NCBI GenBank assembly: GCA_021788365.1
Contig: JAJYKS010000001.1
Coordinates: 124,001-188,000 of the forward strand
Origin: a bacterium
GTDB taxonomy: Bacteria; Patescibacteria; Microgenomatia; UBA1400; UBA12108
DNA: 64,000 nt
Direction: 5' to 3'
In this document: positions 7,806 to 16,547 of the stretch, piece by piece
How the letters are laid out: the number at the start of each line of letters is the position of its first letter
How positions within the stretch are numbered: position 1 is the stretch's first letter
The notes under the pieces: generated by a model
The model's database searches: none
What the model was told of the DNA's origin: nothing
Seen by the model: only the letters and a program-made list of their open reading frames with translations
Program-made: the position numbers and the translations under genes

Positions 7806-9976
7806 ACCTTTACCTTTCGCAGCCGCAGCGCATTCGTTACTACCGAAACGGAGGAGAAGGCCATGGCTGCTCCGGCCAACATCGGTGACAGCTGTAGGTG
7901 CCAAACTGGATAGAAAACGCCCATGGCAACTGGAATGAGCACGATGTTGTAGCCAAACGCCCAAATGAGATTTTCTTGTATGTTGCGGAGGGTGACGCGA
8001 GCGAGACGAAAAACAACGGGCACGAGCGTTATATCACTCCTCAGAAGCGTAATTCCGGAGGAAGCTATCGCTACGTCGGTTCCTCCGCCCATTGCAATGC
8101 CTACGGTTGCGGCTGCAAGGGCCGGTGCATCGTTTATTCCGTCTCCAACCATGGCTACCCCACCAGCCTGGTATTTTTGCACAATTGCTTCTTTTCCCTC
8201 AGGAAGCACCCCAGCCTCAACTGAGGTTATCCCAACCTCACGGGCAACAATGTCGGCAACCTGCTGTGCGTCACCCGTTACCATAACCGGCACGATGCCA
8301 AGCGCTTTTACCGCCCCAATCGTAGCGGCACTCTCCTGCCTTACTGTATCTGATACGGCGAGACGGCCAACATCTACGCCGTTTTGTGCGACATAGATTA
8401 TTGTCCAGCCTTTTTCTCCCCATACTTTACTTTGTGCGGTAAGCTCACGCGATTCTAAGACTTTTTCGCGCGCAAGGAGCGTTGCACTCCCTATAAGCAC
8501 AACATCTTTATTTACTTTGGCGATGACACCCATACCGGGAATATCTTTTACCGTGACTACGTTTTCTTTACTCCCTGATAATCCTTTGGCGATAGCTGTG
8601 GCTAGTGGGTGCGCCGATCGCTCTTCTATGGCTTTAACGATAGATTCCGTTCCCTTTATGTCATTCCCGATGAACAATTTTGCTTGTACTGAAGGAATTC
8701 CTTCGGTAAGCGTACCTGTTTTGTCAAAGAGTACGTGTTTTACTTTTGACGCTGCCTCAAGTGTTTCTGCGTTTTTTATTAAGATGCCGAGATGGGCGGC
8801 ACGGCCGGTTGCCACAATGATCGATGTAGGGGTAGCAAGTCCCAACGCACAGGGGCACGCAACAACTAAAACAGCCACCATACGAATAAGCGCTGGCTGT
8901 ACTCCCGCAATAGGGAACCATACCAAAAAGGTTAGTGCGGCAAGCACAAGTACTATAGGAACAAAATACGCAGAAACTTTGTCTGCGAGACGCTCTATCT
9001 GTGCCCGCGATCCCTGCGCCTCTCGCACAAGTTTAACAATACTCGCGAGTACCGTATCTTCTCCAACGTGACTTACGGAGAATTCTATGGCTCCGCCTAT
9101 ATTTACTGTGGCACCTACAACAATATCACCTACCTGTTTTTCCACCGGCAAACTTTCTCCAGTGATCATGCTTTCGTCCACCGAAGTTTCTCCTTTCGTA
9201 ATCGTCCCATCGGTGGGAATTTTTTCACCGGGTTTTACGAGGATGATATCGCCGACCACTATCTCGGCGAGCGGTACGGTAACTGGCCGACCATTTTTTA
9301 GTACAGTAGCAGACTTTGCCGATAAATCGAGAAGTTTTCGTATTGCCTCTCCGGTCTTACCCTTGGCGCGCATTTCTAGGTATTTCCCAAGTAGTACTAA
9401 AACAATCACAACGGCGGAGGACTCAAAATACAAATCGGACGGCGCGCGGGCGGAAAGTGTCGCCAAGACGAGCGCCATTACCGAATACCCATACGCAACG
9501 CTCGTACCCATGACGACGAGCGTGTCCATATCTGCGACGCGATTTTTCAGCCCTGACCAAGCGCTTTGATAAAACGAGCGACCTATCCAGAACTGAACCG
9601 GCGTTGCCAAAATGAGTTGCACCCAAGGGTTGTCGAGTATGGGAACGTGCAACATTGCCCCAGCTAGTAGGGGGAGGACAAGTGTGGCACCTATCGCTAC
9701 CTTTTTGCGGAGTGTCGCAAGTGTTTGTTCCATGTCTCTCTCTGCTTCTACTTCCGAATCGTGAAGGTGCGGGATATATCCGAGTGAGCTAACGACGTCA
9801 GCGAGGGTTTGTTTTTTGCAACTTGTCGGATCATAGGTGATATGCGCCACTTCGGCGCCGTAATTGACTGCTGCATCCGAGACTCCAGATACTTTCTTTA
9901 ACTTGCGCTCGATATTGGCTGCACAAGAAGCACAATGCATCCCCCCGATACGGAAGCTAACGTTTTCGTTGTTCAT
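7802..9976 (-). CDS. copA: Copper-exporting P1B-type ATPase
   Basis: 724 residues with all P1B-1 hallmarks: one N-terminal HMA domain (GGMHCASCAAN, Cys15 and Cys18), actuator TGES (272-275), the ion-binding CPC in the membrane (374-376), phosphorylation site DKTGT (418-422), the HP nucleotide-site pair (456-457) and GDGINDAP (611-618). It pumps Cu(I) out of the cytoplasm. Second functional gene of the operon after the ArsR-YHS regulator and the exported Met/His protein. Its 5' end overlaps the latter by 20 nt and its 3' end overlaps the TauE gene by 4 nt. Confidence 0.96.
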   Translation of the reverse strand: MNNENVSFRIGGMHCASCAANIERKLKKVSGVSDAAVNYGAEVAHITYDPTSCKKQTLADVVSSLGYIPHLHDSEVEAERDMEQTLATLRKKVAIGATLVLPLLAGAMLHVPILDNPWVQLILATPVQFWIGRSFYQSAWSGLKNRVADMDTLVVMGTSVAYGYSVMALVLATLSARAPSDLYFESSAVVIVLVLLGKYLEMRAKGKTGEAIRKLLDLSAKSATVLKNGRPVTVPLAEIVVGDIILVKPGEKIPTDGTITKGETSVDESMITGESLPVEKQVGDIVVGATVNIGGAIEFSVSHVGEDTVLASIVKLVREAQGSRAQIERLADKVSAYFVPIVLVLAALTFLVWFPIAGVQPALIRMVAVLVVACPCALGLATPTSIIVATGRAAHLGILIKNAETLEAASKVKHVLFDKTGTLTEGIPSVQAKLFIGNDIKGTESIVKAIEERSAHPLATAIAKGLSGSKENVVTVKDIPGMGVIAKVNKDVVLIGSATLLAREKVLESRELTAQSKVWGEKGWTIIYVAQNGVDVGRLAVSDTVRQESAATIGAVKALGIVPVMVTGDAQQVADIVAREVGITSVEAGVLPEGKEAIVQKYQAGGVAMVGDGINDAPALAAATVGIAMGGGTDVAIASSGITLLRSDITLVPVVFRLARVTLRNIQENLIWAFGYNIVLIPVAMGVFYPVWHLQLSPMLAGAAMAFSSVSVVTNALRLRKVKV

Positions 9977-10508
9977 GCGACCCTTTTATCCACATATATC
10001 GAATAACCACAACAAGCAGTATTACGACTTCACTGCTGATAATCCACGGTACAAATGACCATCCCGGCGACATATTCCGTGGATTTGATGTGCTAGGGGT
10101 TATCACACTATCGGAATTACTGTTTAGTGATTTGTCGCTGATAATGCCTCCCCTGCAACCCAAATATGCCTCACCCATGCCTATGTGCATTTCTTCTAGT
10201 GTGCTACTTCCTTCGCCTCCCATCATTGCGTCCATAGCTTCGTGAGCAGGCCCTGGATGATAATAGTCCATGACGGCATCGCCAAGCTTATCTAGTGCGT
10301 CACGACTAATTTTTGTACAGTCAATGGCGTCACGAGACTGTACTCCCTGTGTCGTCATAATATTTGTTATGTTGTCTTGGATAGCGCTTGTGGCACTGGT
10401 ACTTGGTGACTCCTGCGAATACCACATCATACCCTGAGCGTGGGTTAAGGTAGGACGAACTATCAAGCATATCATGATGATTCCTAATCCTATTACTGTC
10501 TTTTTCAT
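9957..10508 (-). CDS. Exported Met/His-containing protein with C-terminal membrane anchor
   Basis: 183 residues, no family recognised. A clear Sec signal peptide (MKKTVIGLGIIMICLIVRP, cleavage likely after THA-Q near residue 25) precedes a mature domain with two cysteines (C64 and C118) and a Met/His-rich stretch (MDYYHPGPAHEAMDAMMGG). One C-terminal helix (about 155-173) is followed by a basic tail. Position between the copper-responsive regulator and copA suggests an extracytoplasmic copper-binding or sensing role; this is inference from context and composition. It starts 12 nt after the regulator gene. Confidence 0.7.
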   Translation of the reverse strand: MKKTVIGLGIIMICLIVRPTLTHAQGMMWYSQESPSTSATSAIQDNITNIMTTQGVQSRDAIDCTKISRDALDKLGDAVMDYYHPGPAHEAMDAMMGGEGSSTLEEMHIGMGEAYLGCRGGIISDKSLNSNSDSVITPSTSNPRNMSPGWSFVPWIISSEVVILLVVVIRYMWIKGSHEQRKR

Positions 10509-10520
10509 GGTAACCTCCTC

Positions 10521-10964
10521 TTACACATATCGTGATGGCTGTTTATTAAATTGCGTGAGACATCCTTTGCCGCAGAAATAGTGACGTACACCACCGTACT
10601 CTGCAGAAAAGTCGGCGGAGCGCGGCGTGAGCTCCATCCCGCAGACCGGATCGGTGACCGCGGGCTCCGTAAGTCCTGGCATTTCGAGATCGAGGACACT
10701 GCGAACAAGCTCTAAAATTTTCAAGTATTTTGGGTTATGTACGGTGTAGTACATTTCCTTCCCCATTTTGCTACCACGTACTATGCCAGCGTCCCGCAAG
10801 AGCATAAGATGCTGCGAGACGGTGGGCTGGCGAAGTGATGACATCGCTGCTATCTGTCCCACGGTCAAGGCGTGACCACGCATAAGGCTTAATATTTCGA
10901 TCCGCTTGGGGTGGGAGAGTACTTTTAGGAGATTGCTTTGTTTGTCAAAGATTGTTTGCTTCAC
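10521..10964 (-). CDS. ArsR/SmtB-family repressor fused to a YHS metal-binding domain
   Basis: 147 residues. Residues 1-90 are a winged helix of the ArsR type (LLKVLSHPKRIEILSLM, then LRQPTVSQHLMLLRDAGIV as recognition helix). Residues 100-140 are a YHS domain (DPVCGMEL...YFCGKGC), a small cysteine-containing metal-binding module also found in copper ATPases and TRASH proteins. It likely senses copper and represses its own operon. The start is GTG at 10964, 6 nt downstream of the -10 box. A 22-bp palindrome fills the spacer of its own promoter (separate entry). Confidence 0.9.
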   Translation of the reverse strand: MKQTIFDKQSNLLKVLSHPKRIEILSLMRGHALTVGQIAAMSSLRQPTVSQHLMLLRDAGIVRGSKMGKEMYYTVHNPKYLKILELVRSVLDLEMPGLTEPAVTDPVCGMELTPRSADFSAEYGGVRHYFCGKGCLTQFNKQPSRYV

Positions 10965-10998
10965 TCTCTCATCATATTCAGTTTTCTGAATATGTCAA
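10965..10998 (-). promoter_or_regulatory. Copper-operon promoter with ArsR-type operator in the spacer
   Basis: On the minus strand: TTGACA (10998-10993), 16-nt spacer, TATGAT (10976-10971), then 6 nt to the GTG start. A perfect inverted repeat CATATTCAG-tttt-CTGAATATG (10973-10994) covers the spacer and most of the -10 box, so a bound repressor would block polymerase. The arms resemble known SmtB/ArsR operators (TGAA...TTCA core). Confidence 0.85.
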
Positions 10999-11570
10999 AT
11001 GTTGGGGGAGGGTAGGGTGGAAAGCAATTTTAAGTCGTTTACATATTTGGGATTATCTCTGCCACCTTTTTGTAGAATATCTTGCAAATGCGCATGCTGG
11101 TTTTGGACTTCAAGCGTCATTCCTTCAAGCTCCCCCTTCTCAGGTGGTGGGAATGCATTGGAATCGTTTGTCACTGTCTCGCCATCTGATTTGACAACCA
11201 ATTGGAGGCTAATAAAGGGGTTGGAAGCCGTTTGAACATAGTACAAGTTCAGGTAGAAGCCAGGACCTTTGGCGTCTAGCTCCTGCTGGAAGAGATTTTC
11301 GCTTTGGCGTATCGTCACGTTTGGACGGAGAAATTGGATGCGCGACTTAAGCTGACGTGTCGCTTCTCTACGACTGGCCTGCCCGTACACTACTACGTCT
11401 ATATCCCCATGTGAGCGGGACATTTTGCCAAAATATGCATCGAGCCCATACCCACCATATAGCACCATCCGCCAATGTCGGTCACGGCACCAATCCAATA
11501 AACTACGAACAAATTCGAGATCGTTGTTGGTTTTGCGATCTAAGTTATTTACTACCATAATTCGAATCAT
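10995..11570 (-). CDS. ANT(2'')/LinA-type nucleotidyltransferase-fold protein
   Basis: 191 residues. The motif LYGGYGLDAYFGKMSRSHGD (residues about 37-56) followed by IDVVV is the GG-x-D..R-H-x-D-I-D pattern of aminoglycoside 2''-adenylyltransferase and lincosamide nucleotidyltransferase-like proteins. Members adenylylate small molecules or serve unknown housekeeping roles; resistance function is not shown. It overlaps the upstream Nudix gene by 4 nt, and its stop codon abuts the copper-operon -35 box. Confidence 0.7.
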   Translation of the reverse strand: MIRIMVVNNLDRKTNNDLEFVRSLLDWCRDRHWRMVLYGGYGLDAYFGKMSRSHGDIDVVVYGQASRREATRQLKSRIQFLRPNVTIRQSENLFQQELDAKGPGFYLNLYYVQTASNPFISLQLVVKSDGETVTNDSNAFPPPEKGELEGMTLEVQNQHAHLQDILQKGGRDNPKYVNDLKLLSTLPSPNI

Positions 11571-12016
11571 CGTAGTGTGGAAATATATGCCTTCATGGAA
11601 GCTACAAAGAAACCATCATCCTCGGCAAAATATAATTGCATAAATTCGTCTGGCTTCATCCATTTGTATTCTGCATGCTCGTCGGAGAGCTTTACCTCCC
11701 CACTCCAATTGCGGCAGCTGTAGCAAAGTGCAAAAACCTTATCGCCGTAGAACAGCCCCACCTTTGTCCCAATTTTGTTAGCGAAGTAGAGTGGTGTTAC
11801 AGTGCCCGCGTTGATACCAACCTCTTCTTTTATTTCACGCTTTATTGCATTAAGTACGTCTTCGCCTTGCTCGTACCCACCGCCGGGCAAGTCCCAGGCC
11901 CCAGGCCGAGAGTGGTCGTTGTCTACACGGCGGATGGCAAGAATTGTACCGTCACTACGGACGACAATACATTTTTGGATTAGCATTACGTTGTCTAGAA
12001 TTTTCGGATTTTTCAT
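11567..12016 (-). CDS. Nudix hydrolase
   Basis: 149 residues. The Nudix box is GGGYEQGEDVLNAIKREI followed by KEEVGI (residues about 45-68), with all catalytic glutamates present, and the upstream GAWDLPGG is typical of the MutT/DR1025-like class. It hydrolyses a nucleoside diphosphate linked to another group; the substrate is unknown. Its ends overlap both neighbours by 4 nt, so it forms one unit with the S51-like fusion upstream and the nucleotidyltransferase downstream. Confidence 0.88.
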   Translation of the reverse strand: MKNPKILDNVMLIQKCIVVRSDGTILAIRRVDNDHSRPGAWDLPGGGYEQGEDVLNAIKREIKEEVGINAGTVTPLYFANKIGTKVGLFYGDKVFALCYSCRNWSGEVKLSDEHAEYKWMKPDEFMQLYFAEDDGFFVASMKAYISTLR

Positions 12017-12945
12017 AGCGTGTGTATCGTCCCCTTTCCTCTAGTTTCTCCTTTTTGAGTGTCGAGGTCAACGATATAGGCTGTGTGCTCGTCTATTCCT
12101 AACATCCATTCGTTTTCCGGGAGCATGGACTTTAGATGAGTGAAGCGTTTGCGACCTACAAAGCAATGTGATGTGTCGAGCCCTTCCCCTCCCTCCGTAT
12201 TATTAAAATGAGGGATGATGGTCGCCCGTTGCCAAATGGAGTCATAAACATCCAGTCCTTCTTCCCAATGGAGATCTTCTCCTACTTTGTAAATTTCATA
12301 TACGGGGAGAGCATGGCGTGAAAAGCTAATCGTTGCAGCGGAGGCGAGTATTAAAGTTACTCCATTTTTCACACGTTCAGTAATTTTATTTATCAATAAT
12401 GTGTTTTTTAGATGTTTTGCTGCATAGGTGGGTGAACCGGGTCCGGTAAAGATAACGTCTACACCTTCTACCTGTTGCACTATCTCAGGTCTGTTTGCAT
12501 CCTCATGCGTATTGGCAAATACGATATCTATCGTGAGGTTGAAATCTGGTAGTGTAGCAAGTAAAAAATCTTTGATTTCGCCGTAAACAGCGGCAACATT
12601 TGGCTGAAAACCTGCGGGAGTGGTGACGAGCGCCATTCTTAGATCGCGTTTACCCATGGCGAGAAATACTTGACGGTAGGTCTCGACCGCGTTTGGGGCA
12701 TTTTCGCCACTTCCAAAGAGTACAAGAAAAGATTTCTTAGCGCGCTTACCCTCGTCACCCTGCTTTAGAAGTTCATAGCCTCCCGCGACGTCGTTTACCA
12801 GATATCCAAGACTAGCTATTTCCTGACGAATAATATCAGATTTGGCGTAGTCTTTTTGCGACCTTGCCTCTTCCCGCGCAGCAATTAATTTCTGTACCTC
12901 AACCGGTGTCTGCTCCAATGTAACCGGAGTTGTCACCTTCACCAT
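12013..12945 (-). CDS. S51-like (type 1 GATase fold) protein with N-terminal CysRS-C-like helical domain
   Basis: 310 residues. Residues about 15-60 (KLIAAREEARSQKDYAKSD then IIRQEIASLGYLVND) match the small helical domain at the C-terminus of cysteinyl-tRNA synthetase. From residue 72 on (SFLVLFGSGENAP) the protein is an S51/PepE-like alpha/beta domain. The nucleophile region reads LILASAATISFS, so Ser is kept but the usual SAG turn is SAA. The combination is unusual. A GAGG site lies 8 nt before the ATG at 12945. It follows the hypothetical gene at 12955-13431 by 9 nt. Function unknown. Confidence 0.7.
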   Translation of the reverse strand: MVKVTTPVTLEQTPVEVQKLIAAREEARSQKDYAKSDIIRQEIASLGYLVNDVAGGYELLKQGDEGKRAKKSFLVLFGSGENAPNAVETYRQVFLAMGKRDLRMALVTTPAGFQPNVAAVYGEIKDFLLATLPDFNLTIDIVFANTHEDANRPEIVQQVEGVDVIFTGPGSPTYAAKHLKNTLLINKITERVKNGVTLILASAATISFSRHALPVYEIYKVGEDLHWEEGLDVYDSIWQRATIIPHFNNTEGGEGLDTSHCFVGRKRFTHLKSMLPENEWMLGIDEHTAYIVDLDTQKGETRGKGTIHTL

Positions 12946-12954
12946 AGAAATGCC

Positions 12955-13431
12955 TCAGATTTTACCAGCTAGAGCAGTATCAATCTCTTTAAACCGAAGT
13001 AGCGTATTTGCGCTGATAACAGATTGGTACACCGATGGGTTGTTAGTGACTAAAAATGCCAAGTGTCGTATACCGTGTGACACAACACTTTCTAGTGATA
13101 TTTCTTTTGGTGCTGGTCGAGAAACATCTCCTGATTCAATAATTTTGATATCTTCAATCTTCAATACCGAAGCATCACTCACGGAAAAGTCGAAGTCGTC
13201 TGAATAGACGAGATATGTGATGATCGTCTGCCCACCCTCAACATATCGCCAACTTGTAGAATGGCTTATTAACCTATTTCGTTCGATAATACCTTCATTA
13301 AATTTTTGTACTGAAAGCAATACCAGGTCGTCGGGATTTTGTGTTTTGTTGGTAATATCTATTTTTACCTGCTTGTAGAGGATGTTCGCATCATCGATCT
13401 TGGTAAGAAATATCTCTAAGTAATGCTGCAT
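12955..13431 (-). CDS. Conserved-looking hypothetical protein
   Basis: 158 residues, not recognised. Soluble, mixed alpha/beta, with the segment HSTSWRYVEGGQTIITYLVY in the middle and an SHGIRHLAFLV segment towards the C-terminus. The ATG at 13431 is chosen because TATACT (13443-13438, minus) ends 6 nt before it, the pattern seen throughout the window; a longer frame to 13539 would overlap the MFS gene. It heads a leftward unit with the S51 fusion, Nudix and nucleotidyltransferase genes. Confidence 0.6.
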   Translation of the reverse strand: MQHYLEIFLTKIDDANILYKQVKIDITNKTQNPDDLVLLSVQKFNEGIIERNRLISHSTSWRYVEGGQTIITYLVYSDDFDFSVSDASVLKIEDIKIIESGDVSRPAPKEISLESVVSHGIRHLAFLVTNNPSVYQSVISANTLLRFKEIDTALAGKI

Positions 13432-13437
13432 GGCCAG

Positions 13438-13443
13438 AGTATA
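13438..13443 (-). promoter_or_regulatory. -10 box for the 12.0-13.4 kb operon (leaderless)
   Basis: TATACT on the minus strand, 6 nt before the ATG at 13431; a second TATAAT-like element lies just upstream. Confidence 0.5.
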
Positions 13444-13454
13444 GCATATTATAA

Positions 13455-14621
13455 TTACGTGATTTTTGCTCCTTGAAGAGTATTCATTATGAGAAGTGGC
13501 ATACTGGCGATTGCTATAAATATAAGTCTCAATACCCAATCGTCGCTAAACGTAAAATTACTTACCAATAGTCCTGCAAGTATTATGAGTCTACCGAAAC
13601 CTATAGCTACTTCGCCCATGCCCACTACCTCCTTTGCATGCATAACGAATTCATCACTTTTGTTTATGATGCTATATACCATTTTTTCATAGTGCGTTGA
13701 GAATGTTGTATTTAGTACAATGAGCCCGACCTGGTATAGTAGAAATGACTGTAGATTCCAGTTTGTTGACAGCAGTATGGCCATCCCACTAAAGACGAGG
13801 GCCGAGATCCCAGACACTGCCCTGTACATGTTTGGTGAGTTGAGTTTGCTATAAAAATGCGACCCTATTATTCCTAGTAGCGTGAACCCTGTCGAAATGA
13901 TGCCCCACACACTTACGCTACCAACAAATCGATATGTAACAACTCCTAATATTGCCCAGACAGGACCGTTAAAAACACCATATAGTACACGTGTAAGTAG
14001 ATATATCCTTCCCTCGGGATCGCGAAACATTGGAATAAAAAATTGTAACGGGCTGTATGTACTTGGTTCAATATTTACCTCTATCCTAGCAATAAGCACC
14101 ATTACCACGACACCAACGAGCGCACCTGCCATATACGTAGCTGTGTATGAATGGGTACGTGATATAACGTAGGTAATAATTGGTACTACGATAATACTCA
14201 CTGTATTCATAACAGATGATTTGGTACTAATGTACTTTGTTCCCTCTTCTCCTCGTATTATTGCTGCGGCGACTAAGCTGTATGCCACCGACTGTATACC
14301 GACGCTTGCCCCAGCAATAGTTGCGATCGGGATGAGCATAGTTTCGAGGTTATTTTGAAAAAGAATCACACTAATCGCCTGCAACATACCACAGGCTATG
14401 GAGATTATATATACCTTTTGTGCACCCCATTTTCCAACCAGCGATCCAGAAATTTGGCTGAAAATCATAATCGATGTAAATAGTGTTATGTAATAAGTCA
14501 AGATACTCGAAGCTTCTTTTGTTTTGTCCCAAATAAAAATTCCCACGAGAGAGCTGAGAACAAAATCGAAAATTACATATAAACCAAGAATAACGAGGAA
14601 TGTTTTTTGATTTTTGGTCAT
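13455..14621 (-). CDS. MFS-type transporter
   Basis: 388 residues, twelve predicted membrane helices. GSLVGKWGAQKVYIIS between helices 2 and 3 takes the place of the MFS motif A (G-x3-D-R-x-G-R/K); the acidic residue is missing. Substrate is unknown; topology resembles YqgE/MFS_1-like proteins of Firmicutes. Ends 23 nt upstream of the hypothetical gene at 13431. Codon use is AT-richer than its neighbours. No Shine-Dalgarno; the start region is AT-only (AAATAACAAATTATT). An 18-nt sequence shared with the start of the 11.0 kb nucleotidyltransferase gene lies upstream at 14704-14721. Confidence 0.75.
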   Translation of the reverse strand: MTKNQKTFLVILGLYVIFDFVLSSLVGIFIWDKTKEASSILTYYITLFTSIMIFSQISGSLVGKWGAQKVYIISIACGMLQAISVILFQNNLETMLIPIATIAGASVGIQSVAYSLVAAAIIRGEEGTKYISTKSSVMNTVSIIVVPIITYVISRTHSYTATYMAGALVGVVVMVLIARIEVNIEPSTYSPLQFFIPMFRDPEGRIYLLTRVLYGVFNGPVWAILGVVTYRFVGSVSVWGIISTGFTLLGIIGSHFYSKLNSPNMYRAVSGISALVFSGMAILLSTNWNLQSFLLYQVGLIVLNTTFSTHYEKMVYSIINKSDEFVMHAKEVVGMGEVAIGFGRLIILAGLLVSNFTFSDDWVLRLIFIAIASMPLLIMNTLQGAKIT

Positions 14622-14732
14622 AATAATTTGTTATTTCGATGTCGTAGGGTCTTAATCGAAATTTCTTTTGGTGTGGTGTTGCGATGCCTTGACCATAGGT
14701 GGATACTACTATAATTCGAATTAAGGTAGTAA

Positions 14733-15374
14733 TTATTCCTTTGTTACGTCTACTATGCGGTACCAATCGTCACGAACTTCTACGTACTGAGTATCGGTGA
14801 GTGGAATAATTGGATAGGAAACGGTGTAGGCTATGGGAAGTTTGGTTTCCATATAGGTTTTGCGTTTATCGGCATTGCCCCAGTGAGGAAGGATGGCAAA
14901 ATTCACTATGCCGTAACTGGCGGTACTACTTAGTCCGCTGTCTGCAGCACTATGGCCGGCCCGCTCTGCCGTCCTAATATCCGGTCCCACAATGATAGAT
15001 CCGGCGCTGGTACCTATATAAATGAGACCATTGTTGATGCGCTCGGTCACGTATGAACTAAACTTGTTCTCCAGAGAGTGCTTCAACATGTTGAAGGGGT
15101 TGCCGCCCTCGACATACATGATCTCGTATTTACCTAGGTCATGGACAATGTCTGCGGAAGTTTTGCCGGTAATGTCGTAGTCTACGAAATTGAAACCTGA
15201 GTTTTTCAACTGGCGACGATTCTCGTTATGCCACTCTAGTTCTTCGGCGGTGTGTTTTCTCCCAGATAGTGGTGTGGTAATAAAGACACCTGGCTTTTTT
15301 GTGTCGTCGCCCAGTTTTTTGGCAATACTCGCGGCAACGAATTGGACTTGGGAGGTAAGAAAGAGACGCTTCAT
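14733..15374 (-). CDS. Peptidase S51-like protein
   Basis: 213 residues with VEGGNPF (88-94) and nucleophile elbow GTSAGS (Ser123), and a candidate triad His in ILPHWG. Close paralogue of the gene directly upstream (15371-16018): both end in EV...DWYRIVDV, a C-terminal strand block not seen in the 5.5 kb copy. The ATG overlaps the upstream stop by 4 nt, so the pair is translated together. Substrate unknown. Confidence 0.82.
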   Translation of the reverse strand: MKRLFLTSQVQFVAASIAKKLGDDTKKPGVFITTPLSGRKHTAEELEWHNENRRQLKNSGFNFVDYDITGKTSADIVHDLGKYEIMYVEGGNPFNMLKHSLENKFSSYVTERINNGLIYIGTSAGSIIVGPDIRTAERAGHSAADSGLSSTASYGIVNFAILPHWGNADKRKTYMETKLPIAYTVSYPIIPLTDTQYVEVRDDWYRIVDVTKE

Positions 15375-16018
15375 TTTTCGCTCCGCACGTCGACAATGCG
15401 ATACCAGTCGCCGTTTACTTCAACGTATTCATTGTCATTGAGGAGGATGTATGGCACGTCATCTGGAGCGTAAATTTCGGCCATGCGCCCGTTGAGATAT
15501 CTCTCTTTAAACCATGGACTACCCCAGTGCGGAAGAACTGTGAAGTTAACTATGTGGTAGCAGGTGGTATCGGAGAGGCGTGGTGAGGCATCTGATTCAA
15601 TGAGATATCCTGGCATTACGGGTCCCGTAATGATGGAGCCTGCGCTTGTGCTCACGTATGGCCTCCCCGTGTTTACAAAATCATGTACAAAATCGACAAA
15701 CCCGGATGCACGAGATTGTTGCAGCAGATAAGGAGTATCGCCGCCAGATACGTACAAAACGTTAATGTCACCTAGGTCTTTATCTAATTGTTTACGCGTT
15801 TTCCCGGTTACGGTGTAGTCAAATACCATAAAACCGGCAGAAACCATGGCATCGCGATCTTCTTTTAGCCAGGACAAATCTTCTTGCTCGCTTGGCGGCT
15901 CGACGGGAGTTGTAATAAAAGCCGTTTTTAGTGGCTTGTTGCTACCGATTTTGGAATAGACGGAAGCCGCAACCCCGGGAGTTCCAATACTACTTGTCAA
16001 GAAAAGTCGTTTTATCAT
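15371..16018 (-). CDS. Peptidase S51-like protein
   Basis: 215 residues with VSGGDTPY (90-97) and STSAGS (Ser125), and LPHWGSPW supplying the probable His. Tandem paralogue of 14733-15374, presumably from local duplication. It starts 4 nt after the stop of the Nudix gene at 16023 and belongs to the leftward mscL-Nudix-S51-S51 unit. Confidence 0.82.
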   Translation of the reverse strand: MIKRLFLTSSIGTPGVAASVYSKIGSNKPLKTAFITTPVEPPSEQEDLSWLKEDRDAMVSAGFMVFDYTVTGKTRKQLDKDLGDINVLYVSGGDTPYLLQQSRASGFVDFVHDFVNTGRPYVSTSAGSIITGPVMPGYLIESDASPRLSDTTCYHIVNFTVLPHWGSPWFKERYLNGRMAEIYAPDDVPYILLNDNEYVEVNGDWYRIVDVRSEK

Positions 16019-16022
16019 GCGA

Positions 16023-16547
16023 CTATTTTAGCAGCTTGTCCCATTCGCCGGACCAGAATCGACGTAGTACGCGCGTCGTACGATCCGCGACCGTGTGCGT
16101 GGCGGAGAATTTTGTAAAATCGGCTTCTGTTACCCAAGCATATTCGTCTACCTCACCCGGATCTATAGCAATCTTTGCTCCACTGGATTTTCCCAGGAAC
16201 CAGTGGCAGTAATGTGTTTCGCTTGGCATAGCTACGCGTTCGCGGAATAGGTGGACGAGACGGGGTACGTCAAAACCCATCTCTTCTACCAGTTCTTTGT
16301 GGGCAGTTTTTTCTATTGAATCGCCGTAGGTGACGTGGCCGGCGGCAGTTGTAACCCACAAGCTAGGGTTTACTTTTTTTGTGTGGCTGCGGAGTTGTAA
16401 CAATACGCTACGGTTGTTGTCGACAATAAGATCGGCTATTTCGACATGAAGGTATTTAGGATCGCTATTTGCCAGTGTACGAGGAATAACTTGGATAAGG
16501 GTTTCATTTCTGTCGACCCAAGCGACCATTTCTCCATCATCGGTCAT
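16023..16547 (-). CDS. Nudix hydrolase (IPP-isomerase-like group)
   Basis: 174 residues. The Nudix box is slightly degenerate: GHVTYGDSIEKTAHKELVEE then MGF, with Lys in place of the canonical Arg before E. The preceding NPSLWVTTAAGHV and the N-terminal ADLIVDNNRSVLLQLR resemble the YfcD/isopentenyl-diphosphate-isomerase-like branch. Its start overlaps the mscL stop by 4 nt. Confidence 0.8.
   Translation of the reverse strand: MTDDGEMVAWVDRNETLIQVIPRTLANSDPKYLHVEIADLIVDNNRSVLLQLRSHTKKVNPSLWVTTAAGHVTYGDSIEKTAHKELVEEMGFDVPRLVHLFRERVAMPSETHYCHWFLGKSSGAKIAIDPGEVDEYAWVTEADFTKFSATHTVADRTTRVLRRFWSGEWDKLLK

Noticed and set aside
7805..7964. Longer start for the TauE-cupredoxin gene
   Set aside because: Lies inside copA; the ATGA overlap at 7802-7805 and the hydrophobic N-terminus at 7805 fit the family.
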